DNA from: Acidimicrobiales bacterium
GTDB taxonomy: Bacteria; Actinomycetota; Acidimicrobiia; Acidimicrobiales; VFJN01
Direction of reading: 5' to 3'
Length of the DNA stretch: 64,000 bases
NCBI GenBank assembly: GCA_035316325.1
Contig: DATHJB010000170.1
Span: 62,001 to 126,000 of the forward strand
The position numbers and the translations under genes were made by a program. Below the pieces are notes generated by a model. The model ran no database searches, was not told the origin of the DNA, and worked only from the letters and a program-made list of their open reading frames with translations. Shown here piece by piece: positions 38,378 through 46,535 of this stretch (position 1 is its first letter; each line of letters starts with the position of its first letter).

Positions 38378-39775
38378 TCAGCTCCCCGCCAGGTAGGCGT
38401 CGAGGTCGATGCGGTCGAGGGCCTCCTGCGGCACCCGGTTCATCTCGGGGATCGCCTTGTCGAGCGGCCGCGTGGCGTCGATGAGCACCTTCCGGTAGCC
38501 CATCGACGTGGTGAACACCGTCGGGATGTTGTGGATCATGTCGACGTCCCGGGACGGGTCGACGTTGACGAGCGTCGCCCAGATGACGTCCTCCTCGTTG
38601 AACACGTCGATCACGCTGTCGACCACCACCACCACCTGGAACGTCCACGACTCCTGGATGGCGGCCAGCGCCACGGCCTTGCCCTGCCCCTCGCGGGTCT
38701 TGGCGATCGACACGTAGCAGGCCAGCCGGCCGCAGCCCGAGTAGGGCAGGTGCACCGCGGTGACGATGTCGCCGAACTTGCGGCGCAGCGTGTTGTAGAG
38801 CGTCCCCTCCTTGGGGATCTGACCGACGGTGAAGTGGTCGTGGTGGCCGGCGAAGACGTCCTGCAGGATGGCGTCGTGGCGCCGGGTGATGGCGGTCACG
38901 TTCATCACCGGCCGCAGGGTCTGGGCCTGGTACTGGCGGGTGATGTCGCCGAACGGGTCGGCGATCAGGCGCTCGCCGGGCGGCACCTCGCCCTCGATGA
39001 GGATCTCGGCGTCGGCCGGGACCAGGAACTCGTCGCCCCACGTCTCGGAGGGCACCAGCCTCAGCGGCTCGCCCAGGAAGCCGCCGATGGTGGTGAAGTC
39101 GTCGGACTCGTACGGCGTCAGCCCCATCGTCCCCAGGTAGAAGGCGGGGTGGTGACCCAGCACGGCCACGATCGGCATGGGCTGCTGCCGGGCCTCGTAC
39201 CAGGCGAGCGCCCGCTCGGTGTCGGGGGAGTGGATGGTGATCCGCAGCCGCTGGTGGTCCTCGAAGTCGTAGAACGCCTTGATGAAGGCGGCGTTGTAGG
39301 CGCCGGTCTCCGGGTCCTTCACCAGCAGGGTCATGGTGAGGCAGGGCCCGTAGTCGCCCTCGGAGTGGATGACGACCGGCAGGTCGCGGGTGTCGATCCG
39401 GTCGCCGGTCAGCACCACCTCCTTGGCGGGTGCGTCGCCGGCGCCGACCACGGTGGGCCCGATGCCGGCCTCGCCGAGGCGGGAGAACTCCAGGCTCAGC
39501 GGCAGGTCGGACTGGTCGCGGGGGAAGTCGAGCGCCGTGGCGCAGCGGGCCCGCTCGGCGAACACGTTGATGAGCACCGGGATGTCGGAGGGCTCGCCCC
39601 GGAGGTTCTTCGGGTGCTCGAACAGCACCGCCGGCCGCTCGCCCCGCCGGTACAGGTGCTCCATCACGGCGGTCACGTCGTAGTTGGCGGGGTCGACCTC
39701 TCGGGTGACCCGCCGGAGGTCGTCGGGGTGCTCCGACTCGATCTGCTTGATGAAGGTGCGCAGGTCCTTGGCCAT
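38378..39775 (-). CDS. ubiD: UbiD-family decarboxylase
   Basis: 465 residues. Family marks: LRTFIKQIESEHPDDLRRVT, VLINVFAERARCATAL, the prFMN/metal region YGPCLTMTLLVKDPETGAYN, PAFYLGTMGLTPYESDDFTT, DAEILIEGEVPPGERL (two acid residues of the E-R-E set), GQIPKEGTLYNTLRRKFGDI. It removes or adds CO2 on aromatic or unsaturated carboxylates with prenylated FMN, made by the ubiX product encoded 2 kb away. With the small Cys protein and the molybdenum enzyme in the operon, it is likely part of a degradation pathway and not of ubiquinone or menaquinone synthesis. Confidence 0.92.
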   Translation of the reverse strand: MAKDLRTFIKQIESEHPDDLRRVTREVDPANYDVTAVMEHLYRRGERPAVLFEHPKNLRGEPSDIPVLINVFAERARCATALDFPRDQSDLPLSLEFSRLGEAGIGPTVVGAGDAPAKEVVLTGDRIDTRDLPVVIHSEGDYGPCLTMTLLVKDPETGAYNAAFIKAFYDFEDHQRLRITIHSPDTERALAWYEARQQPMPIVAVLGHHPAFYLGTMGLTPYESDDFTTIGGFLGEPLRLVPSETWGDEFLVPADAEILIEGEVPPGERLIADPFGDITRQYQAQTLRPVMNVTAITRRHDAILQDVFAGHHDHFTVGQIPKEGTLYNTLRRKFGDIVTAVHLPYSGCGRLACYVSIAKTREGQGKAVALAAIQESWTFQVVVVVDSVIDVFNEEDVIWATLVNVDPSRDVDMIHNIPTVFTTSMGYRKVLIDATRPLDKAIPEMNRVPQEALDRIDLDAYLAGS

Positions 39776-39787
39776 CGTCTCCTCGAT

Positions 39788-41251
39788 TCAGCTGTCGGGG
39801 GTCAGCCGGAGGCCGACGAACTTGAGCTGCGACAACGCCTCCATGGCGTAGCGGACGCCCTCGCGACCGACGCCGCTCTGGCCGTAGCCGCCGAAGGGGG
39901 TGGTGTCGAGGCGGAAGCGGGTGGACTCGTTGATCCACACCGACCCGGCCGCGATGTCCTCGGCGGCTCGCAGGGCATGGGAAAGGCTGCGGGTGAAGCA
40001 CGCCGCCTGCAACCCGAAGGGCGAGTCGTTGGCGATGGCGACGGCGTGGTCGAGCGAGTCGGCCGGCAGCACCACTGCCACCGGGCCGAACACCTCGTCG
40101 CGGCAGATCATGGCGTCGGGCGGCGCGTCGACCACCACGGTCGGCCCGAAGCACAGGTCGTCGTCGCGGTCGGGCCGCCCGTCGAGCAGGAGCTTGGCGC
40201 CCCGCTCCTCGGCGTCGGTGACGAAGCGCGCCACGGCGTCGCGGCGGCCCTTGTGGGCCAGCGGGCCGATCTCGGTGGCCGGGTCGTCGGGGTCGCCCAC
40301 GACCATGGCCTGGGCGGCGGCGACGAAGCGGCCGACGAAGGCGTCGAACGCGGGCCGCTCGACGATCACCCGCTGCGCCGAGATGCACTGCTGGCCGCTG
40401 GCGCCGAAGGCGGCGTGGGCGATGCTGGCGGCGGCGTCGTCCAGGTCGGCGTCGGCGAGGACGATGTTGGGGGCGTTCGAGCCGAGCTCCAGCAGCACCG
40501 GCTTGATCCCGGCGGCCGCCATGACCGCCCGACCGGCGGCGACTCCGCCCGTGAGCGTGACGGCCCGCACCTGGGGGTGCGACGCCAGGCCGCGGGCGAT
40601 CTCGGGCCCTCCCGGGAGGACGCTCAGCAGGCCCGGCGGAAGGGCATCGCCGAGCAGCTCGGCGATCTGGAGGGCGACGATCGCCCCCTCGGGCGCCGGC
40701 TTCACCACGACGGCGTTGCCGACGGCCAGCGCCGGCGCCACCTTCTGCAGCAGCAGGTTGACGGGGGCGTTGAACGGCGTGACCGCGGCGACCACGCCGA
40801 ACGGCTCGCGACGGGTGAGGCCCCAGCGGCCGTCACCTCCGGGGACCCCGTCGAGGGGGAGGTTCTCGCCGCCGAAGCGGGAGATCTCCTCGGCCGCCAG
40901 GTCGAGCAGCTGGACGCCCCGGCCCACCTCGAACTCGCTGGCCCGGCGGGGCTTGCCCAGCGTGGCGACGAGCGTGTCGACGAGGTCGGCCGCATGCTCG
41001 GCGAGGGCCCGGGCGCCGGCGTGCAGCCAGCCGGCCCGCACGTGACCGGGCGTCCGCCGGTGCTGCCGGGCGGCCTCGTGGCCGAGGGTGACGGCCCGCT
41101 CGACGTCGGCGGCGGTGGCCTGCTCCACCTCGCCGAGGGGGCGGCCGCGGAAGGGGGCGACGGCCTCGGCGACGGAACGGGTCTCGTCGCGGTCCGACGC
41201 TCCACCCAGCCAGAGCCCCCAGCGCCCGGCGCCGTCCTCGATCTGTCGCAT
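39788..41251 (-). CDS. Aldehyde dehydrogenase 1
   Basis: 487 residues. NAD site VTLTGGVAAGRAV, LLELGSNAPNIVLADADL with catalytic Glu, and catalytic Cys in GASGQQCISAQRVIVERP; EVFGPVAVVLPAD and FGGYGQSGVGREG follow. Note LTGG instead of the usual FTGS at the NAD loop. First gene of the minus-strand operon, preceded by an operator-like region. It probably oxidises the semialdehyde formed by ring cleavage. Confidence 0.92.
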   Translation of the reverse strand: MRQIEDGAGRWGLWLGGASDRDETRSVAEAVAPFRGRPLGEVEQATAADVERAVTLGHEAARQHRRTPGHVRAGWLHAGARALAEHAADLVDTLVATLGKPRRASEFEVGRGVQLLDLAAEEISRFGGENLPLDGVPGGDGRWGLTRREPFGVVAAVTPFNAPVNLLLQKVAPALAVGNAVVVKPAPEGAIVALQIAELLGDALPPGLLSVLPGGPEIARGLASHPQVRAVTLTGGVAAGRAVMAAAGIKPVLLELGSNAPNIVLADADLDDAAASIAHAAFGASGQQCISAQRVIVERPAFDAFVGRFVAAAQAMVVGDPDDPATEIGPLAHKGRRDAVARFVTDAEERGAKLLLDGRPDRDDDLCFGPTVVVDAPPDAMICRDEVFGPVAVVLPADSLDHAVAIANDSPFGLQAACFTRSLSHALRAAEDIAAGSVWINESTRFRLDTTPFGGYGQSGVGREGVRYAMEALSQLKFVGLRLTPDS

Positions 41252-41296
41252 GGTCCCTCCTCTCCTCGGTCTCGGGGCCTGCTCGAAGTGTCCCTA

Positions 41297-41360
41297 CCAA
41301 TCTGGCATCCAAGGCAGAACGGGCGCAAGTGGTCCTGCCAATCTTCTCGAATGCTTGGCA
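41297..41360. promoter_or_regulatory. Candidate operator for the FadR-type GntR protein
   Basis: TGCCAA (41336-41341) and TTGGCA (41355-41360) form an inverted repeat with a 13-base spacer. CCAATCT occurs twice as a direct repeat (41297-41303 and 41338-41344), 41 bases apart, close to four helical turns. The region is the divergent gap between aldehyde dehydrogenase 1 and the GntR gene at 41412, so it could control both operons. Confidence 0.45.
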
Positions 41361-41411
41361 AACGGGCCTCGATGGGACATGATGGTCGGACCACTTCGGG
41401 AAGGGAGGCCA

Positions 41412-42137
41412 ATGGCGGCGGCTGCGCCCGCACAATCCAACGACCACGATCGGGTGTCGACCTCGGTGGTCGACCACCTGCGTGAGATCCTGGAATCCGG
41501 CGAGCTGGGTCCTGGCGACCGTCTCCCCGCCGAGCGCGAGCTGGCGGAGAGCCTGGGCGTCGGTCGCAACAGCATCCGCGAGGCCCTGCGCGAGCTGCAG
41601 TCGCTGGGGCTCGTGGAGTCTCGCCGTGGTGCCGGCACCTTCGTGCGGGCCGCCGACCCGAGCTTGTTGATGGCGCCGTTCCAGGCGGTCATCTCCCTGT
41701 CGCAGGCCGCGGTCGACGACGTGATGGAGTTCCGCCTGGCGTTCGAGCCCGAGGTGGCGGCGATGGCGGCCGCCAACGCGGAGGAGGAGGACGTCCTCGA
41801 TCTGGGCAGCGCGCTGCGCCGGTTCAACTGGGCCGTCGAGTCCGACGCACACCCCCTCGACGCCGACATCGCCTTCCACGAGGCGGTCGCCCGCTGCACC
41901 AAGAACCCGTTGGTGATCGCCGTGCAGCACGCGCTCAATCAGCTGTTCGCCGAGCTGCGCACCCGGTTGTCGGCCAACAGCTACCAGCCCGACGACCACG
42001 CACCCCGGGGTCACCAGGCACTGTTCGGGGCCATCGTCGCCGGAGACCCCAACGCCGCCCGCGACGTCATGCGCCGGCACCTCGAAGAGGTGGAGGAGTC
42101 CCTGGCGATCTGGCGCGGCCTGGACGATCTGGAATGA
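41412..42137 (+). CDS. GntR-family regulator (FadR type) 3
   Basis: 241 residues from ATG 41412 with a GGGAGG site upstream. Winged helix: STSVVDHLREILESGELGPG, DRLPAERELAESLGVGRNSI, REALRELQSLGLVESRRGAG. FCD ligand domain in the C-terminal half, with DIAFHEAVARCTKNPL and RGHQALFGAIVAGDPNAARD. The PAERELAE form marks the FadR/PdhR group. Its stop overlaps ubiX (ATGA), so it is co-transcribed with the cofactor genes. Likely the pathway regulator for the divergent catabolic operon. Confidence 0.92.
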   Translation: MAAAAPAQSNDHDRVSTSVVDHLREILESGELGPGDRLPAERELAESLGVGRNSIREALRELQSLGLVESRRGAGTFVRAADPSLLMAPFQAVISLSQAAVDDVMEFRLAFEPEVAAMAAANAEEEDVLDLGSALRRFNWAVESDAHPLDADIAFHEAVARCTKNPLVIAVQHALNQLFAELRTRLSANSYQPDDHAPRGHQALFGAIVAGDPNAARDVMRRHLEEVEESLAIWRGLDDLE

Positions 42138-42712
42138 CACGCCCTACCCCCGATCGACCGCGGCTGGTGGTGGGCATCTCCGGGTCGAGCGCGCCTCAGC
42201 TCGGCATCGGCCTGCTGCGGGCCCTGCACGACCTCGGCACCGTCGAGACCCACCTGGTGGTGTCGAACGGGGCCGTCCAGACCCTCAAGCTCGAGGCCGA
42301 CACCGACGTCGCCACGGTCGCCGCCCTGGCCGACGTGGTGCACGACAACGCGGACCTCGCCGCGGCCATCTCCTCCGGCTCGTTCCGCACGCAGGGCATG
42401 GTGGTGATCCCGTGCTCGATGCGGACGCTCGCCGGCGTCGCCACCGGCAACACCACCGACCTGCTCACCCGGGCCGCCGACGTCACCCTGAAGGAACGAC
42501 GGCGGCTGGTGCTGGTGCCCCGGGAGACGCCGCTCAACCTCATCCACATCCGCAACATGGAGACGGTCACGCTGGCGGGCGCCACGGTGCTGCCGCCGGT
42601 GCCGGCCTTCTACCACCGGCCCCGCTCGATCGACGACCTGGTGGCGCACATCGCCGGCAAGGTGCTCGACCAGTTCGGCATCGAGCACGACCTCTTCACC
42701 CGATGGTCGTGA
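42134..42712 (+). CDS. ubiX: UbiX flavin prenyltransferase
   Basis: 192 residues. Flavoprotein motif LVVGISGSSAPQLGIGLLRA (usual GxSGA is GISGSS here), MVVIPCSMRTLAGVATGNTT (the conserved PCSMxTLA), RLVLVPRETPLNLIHIRNME and PPVPAFYHRPRSIDDLV. It makes prenylated FMN from FMN and dimethylallyl phosphate for the UbiD enzyme. Overlaps the GntR stop and the next start. Confidence 0.94.
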   Translation: MTRPTPDRPRLVVGISGSSAPQLGIGLLRALHDLGTVETHLVVSNGAVQTLKLEADTDVATVAALADVVHDNADLAAAISSGSFRTQGMVVIPCSMRTLAGVATGNTTDLLTRAADVTLKERRRLVLVPRETPLNLIHIRNMETVTLAGATVLPPVPAFYHRPRSIDDLVAHIAGKVLDQFGIEHDLFTRWS

Positions 42713-43161
42713 ACGTCCCCGAGGCCGTGGCCGCGGCGCTGACGACGCCGGTCGAGGTGGGCGTGCCCACGCAGATGTTCCCCTTCCTGACCGTCGACGA
42801 CGCCGGCGCACCGCACTGCGCCGTGGTGTCGTCCACCGAGGTGGCGGTGGCCGACGACGGAACCAAGCTGTTCCTCGTGCTCGGTGGCCGGCGGTCCCGG
42901 TCCTACCTGGAGGCAAGTGGTCGGGCGACGCTGCTGGCCGTCGAGGGCACCACGCTCCACACCCTGAAGCTCACGCTGGTGGCGTCGCGGGAGCACGACG
43001 GGGTGTTCGCCGCCGCGCTGCAGGTCGCCGACCACCAGGCCGACAGCCTCGGCATCGCCCTGGTGCCGCTGGGGTTCACGCCGCCGCCCGACATCGCCGA
43101 GCGCGAGCGCTGGGACGTCACCGTCGCCGCGCTCGCTGCCATCCGTCACCAGAGGAGCTGA
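42703..43161 (+). CDS. Pyridoxamine-phosphate-oxidase-like (split beta-barrel) protein
   Basis: 152 residues. ATG 42703 or GTG 42709, both overlapping the ubiX stop. Residues 20-100 show the split-barrel pattern of FMN-binding proteins (FPFLTVDDAGAPHCAVVSST, LFLVLGGRRSRSYLEASGRA). It could bind FMN or a related flavin, so a role in handling the prenylated FMN or its precursor is attractive, but this is inference from the neighbours. No catalytic residues can be assigned. Confidence 0.65.
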   Translation: MVVNVPEAVAAALTTPVEVGVPTQMFPFLTVDDAGAPHCAVVSSTEVAVADDGTKLFLVLGGRRSRSYLEASGRATLLAVEGTTLHTLKLTLVASREHDGVFAAALQVADHQADSLGIALVPLGFTPPPDIAERERWDVTVAALAAIRHQRS

Positions 43162-43162
43162 C

Positions 43163-43825
43163 GTGGAGCTGACCAACCGATTCCGGGTCGCCGTGCCGAT
43201 CGCCGAGGCATGGGCCCTGCTCACCGACGTCGAGCGGATCGCGCCGTGCCTCCCCGGCGCCCAGCTCACCGAGATCGAGGGCGACGAGTACCGGGGTGTC
43301 GTCAAGGTGAAGGTGGGGCCGATCACGGCGCAGTACCGGGGTGTGGCCCGCTTCGTGGAGCGCGACGAGGGGGCGCACCGGGCGGTCCTGCGGGCCGAGG
43401 GCCGGGAGACCAGGGGTCAGGGCAACGCCGCGGCGACGGTGAGCGCCCAGCTCACGTCGGACGGCGACGGCACCGAGGTCGCGGTCGTCACCGACCTGAC
43501 GATCACCGGCAAGGTCGCCCAGTTCGGTCGCGGCGTCCTCGCCGACGTCTCCACCAAGCTCCTCGACCAGTTCGTGAGCTCCCTAGAGTCGCAGCTCGCG
43601 GCCGGCTCCAACGGCCACGGCGGGCCGGAGGCGAGCTCGGCCGGTGCCGCCGCGGCCAAGGACCCGTCTCCGGAGGTCCGTCACATCGATTCGCCCGAGG
43701 CCGAGCCCGTCGACCTCCTCGACGCCGCCGGTGCCCCGGTCTTCCGCCGCGCCGCCCCGCTGCTGGCCGGCTTCGCCATCGCCTGGTTCGTCCTCCGGGT
43801 CCTGCGCAAGCGCAAGAACAGGTAG
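43163..43825 (+). CDS. coxG: CoxG-like SRPBCC protein with C-terminal membrane anchor
   Basis: 220 residues from GTG 43163. Residues 1-145 match the CO dehydrogenase subunit G family: FRVAVPIAEAWALLTDVERI, APCLPGAQLTEIEGDEYRG, VKVKVGPITAQYRGVARF and the closing DQFVSSLESQL. A linker rich in Ala/Ser/Glu follows. Residues ~193-212 are hydrophobic (PLLAGFAIAWFVLRVL) with a basic end RKRKNR, so a tail anchor is likely. In carboxydotrophs CoxG recruits the molybdenum enzyme to the membrane. It should do so for the enzyme encoded at 34-38 kb. Confidence 0.88.
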   Translation: MELTNRFRVAVPIAEAWALLTDVERIAPCLPGAQLTEIEGDEYRGVVKVKVGPITAQYRGVARFVERDEGAHRAVLRAEGRETRGQGNAAATVSAQLTSDGDGTEVAVVTDLTITGKVAQFGRGVLADVSTKLLDQFVSSLESQLAAGSNGHGGPEASSAGAAAAKDPSPEVRHIDSPEAEPVDLLDAAGAPVFRRAAPLLAGFAIAWFVLRVLRKRKNR

Positions 43826-43832
43826 CGCCGGG

Positions 43833-44603
43833 CTAGAAGCCGCGGACGGCGCCGCCGTCGACCCGGACTGCGGTGCCGGTGACGAACGAGGCCCGCTCGC
43901 TGCAGAGGAAGGCGACGACGTCGGCCAGCTCCTCGGGGCGGCCGACACGGCCCAGGGGGATCGCGGCGAGGTGCTCGGCGTGGACCTCCTCTACTGGGCG
44001 ATCCTCCGCGGCGGCCCGGGCCGCCTCGAAGCGCTCCAGCCCGCCGGTGGCGAACTGGCCGGTCACCACCACGGTGACGTTCACGTCGGGCGCCAGCTCC
44101 AGCGCCAGCGACCGGGCCATCGCCGACACGCCGCTGCGGAACACCGAGGACAGCGCCAGGTCCGGCGACGCCTCGACGATCGACCGGGCCGTCATGAACA
44201 CCAGCCGTCCACCGCCACCGCCACTACCAGCCGCCCGGCGCAGGTGCGGCGCCGCGGCCCGGGACACCTCCAACGCCGGCCGCAGCATCGACGCGTAGGC
44301 GGCATCGTCGAACCCGTCGGTGGCCATGATCCCGCCGGGCTTCCCGCCGCCGGTGTTGACCACGCACATGTCGAGCCCGCCCAGCACCGCCACGGCGTCG
44401 GCGACCACCTGCGCACCCGCGCCCGGCACGGTCAGGTCGACGACCACCCCCGTCGCCCCGTCCACCGACGCCGCCCGCTCGGCCGACCGGGACGTCACGA
44501 CCACCTGGGCACCCTCGGCGAGCAGCGTCTCCGCCACCGCCCGCCCCAGCCCCGCCGACGACCCCAGCACCAGCGCCCGCTTGCCCTCAAGACCCAGGTC
44601 CAT
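43833..44603 (-). CDS. Short-chain dehydrogenase family protein, atypical active site
   Basis: 256 residues. Cofactor site: KRALVLGSSAGLGRAVAETL, VVNTGGGKPGG. In the catalytic region the alignment is SSVFRSGVSAMARSLALELA, where the family has YxxxK; here Tyr becomes Ser and Lys becomes Arg. The C-terminal PLGRVGRPEELADVVAFLCS and TGTAVRVDGG are standard. Such YxxxK-lacking SDRs exist, often with unknown activity. Last gene of the minus-strand unit. Confidence 0.85.
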   Translation of the reverse strand: MDLGLEGKRALVLGSSAGLGRAVAETLLAEGAQVVVTSRSAERAASVDGATGVVVDLTVPGAGAQVVADAVAVLGGLDMCVVNTGGGKPGGIMATDGFDDAAYASMLRPALEVSRAAAPHLRRAAGSGGGGGRLVFMTARSIVEASPDLALSSVFRSGVSAMARSLALELAPDVNVTVVVTGQFATGGLERFEAARAAAEDRPVEEVHAEHLAAIPLGRVGRPEELADVVAFLCSERASFVTGTAVRVDGGAVRGF

Positions 44604-44607
44604 CCGC

Positions 44608-46053
44608 TCAGCTCCCCAGGAAGACGGTCCGGCTGACCGTGTAGAAGTCCATGACCGTCGGCCCGAGCTGCTCCTTGTGGACGCCCGTGCCCGACTGCTT
44701 GATCCCGCCGAAGGGGGCGTTGAGCGCCGCCCCGACGGTCGGCCGGTTGACCTTCACCATCCCGGCCTCCACCTCGGCGACGAACCGCTGGGCGGCGCCC
44801 AGGTCACGGGTGCAGATCGCCGCCGCCAGCCCGTACTCGACGTCGTTGGCCGACTCGATCGCCTGGTCCAGCCCCGACACCCGCTCGAACCCCACGACCG
44901 GCCCGAACACCTCGTCCCGCGCCAACGCACTGCCCCGAGCAACCCCCGTGAGCACGGTCGGCGGGAAGAAGCACCCACGAGCCAGAGCTCCCTCGACAGC
45001 CCGGGAACCCCCGCACGCCACCGCAGCGCCCTCGGCCACGGCACCCGCCACCGCGGCCTCCATCGCCGAGACGGCACCCGCATCGACCAGCGGCCCCATC
45101 GTCACCCCGTCGGCGTCGCCCGGCCCGATCACGTACCCCGAGGCCAACTGCACGACCCGCTCCAGCAGCTCGTCGTGCACCGATGCCTCGACGAGGATCC
45201 GCCCTGCGCCCGTGCAGGCCTGGCCGGTGAGGCTGAACGACGACCGGGCCACCACCTGGGCGGCGGCGTCGAGGTCGGCGTCGGCCAGCACGACCACCGG
45301 GTTCTTGCCGCCCAGCTCCAGCTGCGAACGTCGCCCCAGCCCGATCGACGAGTGGATCTTCCGACCCGTCGCCAGTGACCCCGTGAACGTGACGGCGCCC
45401 ACCCGCGAGTCGGTCACCAGGGCAGCGCCTGCACCGAACCCGTGCACCACGTTGACCACGCCCGGGGGGAAGCCGGCGGCCTCGAAGGCGGCGCCCAGCC
45501 GGTCGCCCATCAACGGCGTGAGCGGTGACGGCTTGAACACCACGGTGTTGCCCGCCGCCAGCGCCGGCCCGATCTTCCGGCTCGCCAGGTTCAGGGGGAA
45601 GTTCCACGGCGTGATGACCCCCACCACGCCGACGGGGTCGCGGGTCGTCCACGCCAGCGTCCCGTCGTCGGAGGGGAACGTGGTGCCGGTGAGCCGCAGC
45701 GCCTCGCCGGCGTAGATCTCCAGGTTCTTCGGCGTCCGCCCGGCCTCCATGCGGGCGTCGGCCAGCGGCTTGCCCTCTTCGGCCACCATCTCGCGGGCGT
45801 TCCGGTCGGCGTCACCGGCCAGCACGTGGGCGGCCCGCCCCAGTAGTTCGGCCCGCTGCGAAGGCGTGGTCCGCCGCCACGAAGCCGCCGCGTCGACCGC
45901 GGCCGCCACTGCCGCCGCCATGTCGTCCGGCGTCGACTCGGGCGCCACCGACACGACCCGCTCGACGTCCGCGGGGTTGCGTCGCTCGAAGACGGCGCCG
46001 TCCGCGGCGGGCACCGCCGCGCCGCCGATCCGGTTCAAGACCTCGACGGTCAC
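44608..46053 (-). CDS. Aldehyde dehydrogenase 2
   Basis: 481 residues from GTG 46053, which follows the GlcG stop by 2 bases; a farther ATG lies inside the GlcG gene. Canonical marks: ITPWNFPLNLASRKIGPALA, FTGSLATGRKI, LELGGKNPVVVLADADL (Glu), SLTGQACTGAGRILVEA (catalytic Cys), DEVFGPVVGFERV, NAPFGGIKQSGTG. More typical of the family than aldehyde dehydrogenase 1. It oxidises an aldehyde or semialdehyde with NAD(P). Confidence 0.93.
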   Translation of the reverse strand: MTVEVLNRIGGAAVPAADGAVFERRNPADVERVVSVAPESTPDDMAAAVAAAVDAAASWRRTTPSQRAELLGRAAHVLAGDADRNAREMVAEEGKPLADARMEAGRTPKNLEIYAGEALRLTGTTFPSDDGTLAWTTRDPVGVVGVITPWNFPLNLASRKIGPALAAGNTVVFKPSPLTPLMGDRLGAAFEAAGFPPGVVNVVHGFGAGAALVTDSRVGAVTFTGSLATGRKIHSSIGLGRRSQLELGGKNPVVVLADADLDAAAQVVARSSFSLTGQACTGAGRILVEASVHDELLERVVQLASGYVIGPGDADGVTMGPLVDAGAVSAMEAAVAGAVAEGAAVACGGSRAVEGALARGCFFPPTVLTGVARGSALARDEVFGPVVGFERVSGLDQAIESANDVEYGLAAAICTRDLGAAQRFVAEVEAGMVKVNRPTVGAALNAPFGGIKQSGTGVHKEQLGPTVMDFYTVSRTVFLGS

Positions 46054-46055
46054 GG

Positions 46056-46535
46056 TCAGTCCGCCGTGGGGGTCGGGGGCTGCCAGTCGTCCCACTTGGC
46101 GAAGTCGACGGGTTCGCCAAGGTGCTCCAGCAGGGCGGTGATCCCCGCCTTGCAGCAGGCGATGTCCTCCCTGGTGTGGCCGCCGGACACGCCGATGCCG
46201 CCCACCACCTCGCCGCCGACCTCGATCGGCCAGCCGCCCACGAAGATCGTGAACCTGCCGCCGTGCATGTTCATGATCCCGAACGCCTCCTGGCCGGGCT
46301 GGGCGTTCGTGTAGGTGTGGGTGGGCCGGCGGTGGCAGGCGGCGGTGAAGGCCTTGGCGACGGCGATGTCGACGCTGGTGACCTTGCCGTTGTCGGGCCG
46401 CTTCACCACGATCGGGTAGCCGGCGGCGTCACTGACGCACACCACCGAGCCGACGCCCAGCTCGGCCGCGGTGGCCAGGGCGGCGTCGACGGCGATCTCG
46501 GCCTCGGCGAGGGACAGGCGATGACTGACGATCAC
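46056..46535 (-). CDS. GlcG/HbpS-family protein
   Basis: 159 residues from GTG 46535 (GTGA overlap with the upstream gene). Family string: SLAEAEIAVDAALATAAELG, VVCVSDAAGYPIVVKRPDN, VDIAVAKAFTAACHRRPTHT, MHGGRFTIFVGGWPIEVGGE, VVGGIGVSGGHTREDIACC. GlcG/HbpS proteins occur beside oxidative pathways for hydroxy acids and aromatics and sometimes bind heme or cobalamin; the function is unclear. Here it accompanies two dehydrogenases and an imine-type enzyme. Confidence 0.88.
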   Translation of the reverse strand: MIVSHRLSLAEAEIAVDAALATAAELGVGSVVCVSDAAGYPIVVKRPDNGKVTSVDIAVAKAFTAACHRRPTHTYTNAQPGQEAFGIMNMHGGRFTIFVGGWPIEVGGEVVGGIGVSGGHTREDIACCKAGITALLEHLGEPVDFAKWDDWQPPTPTAD

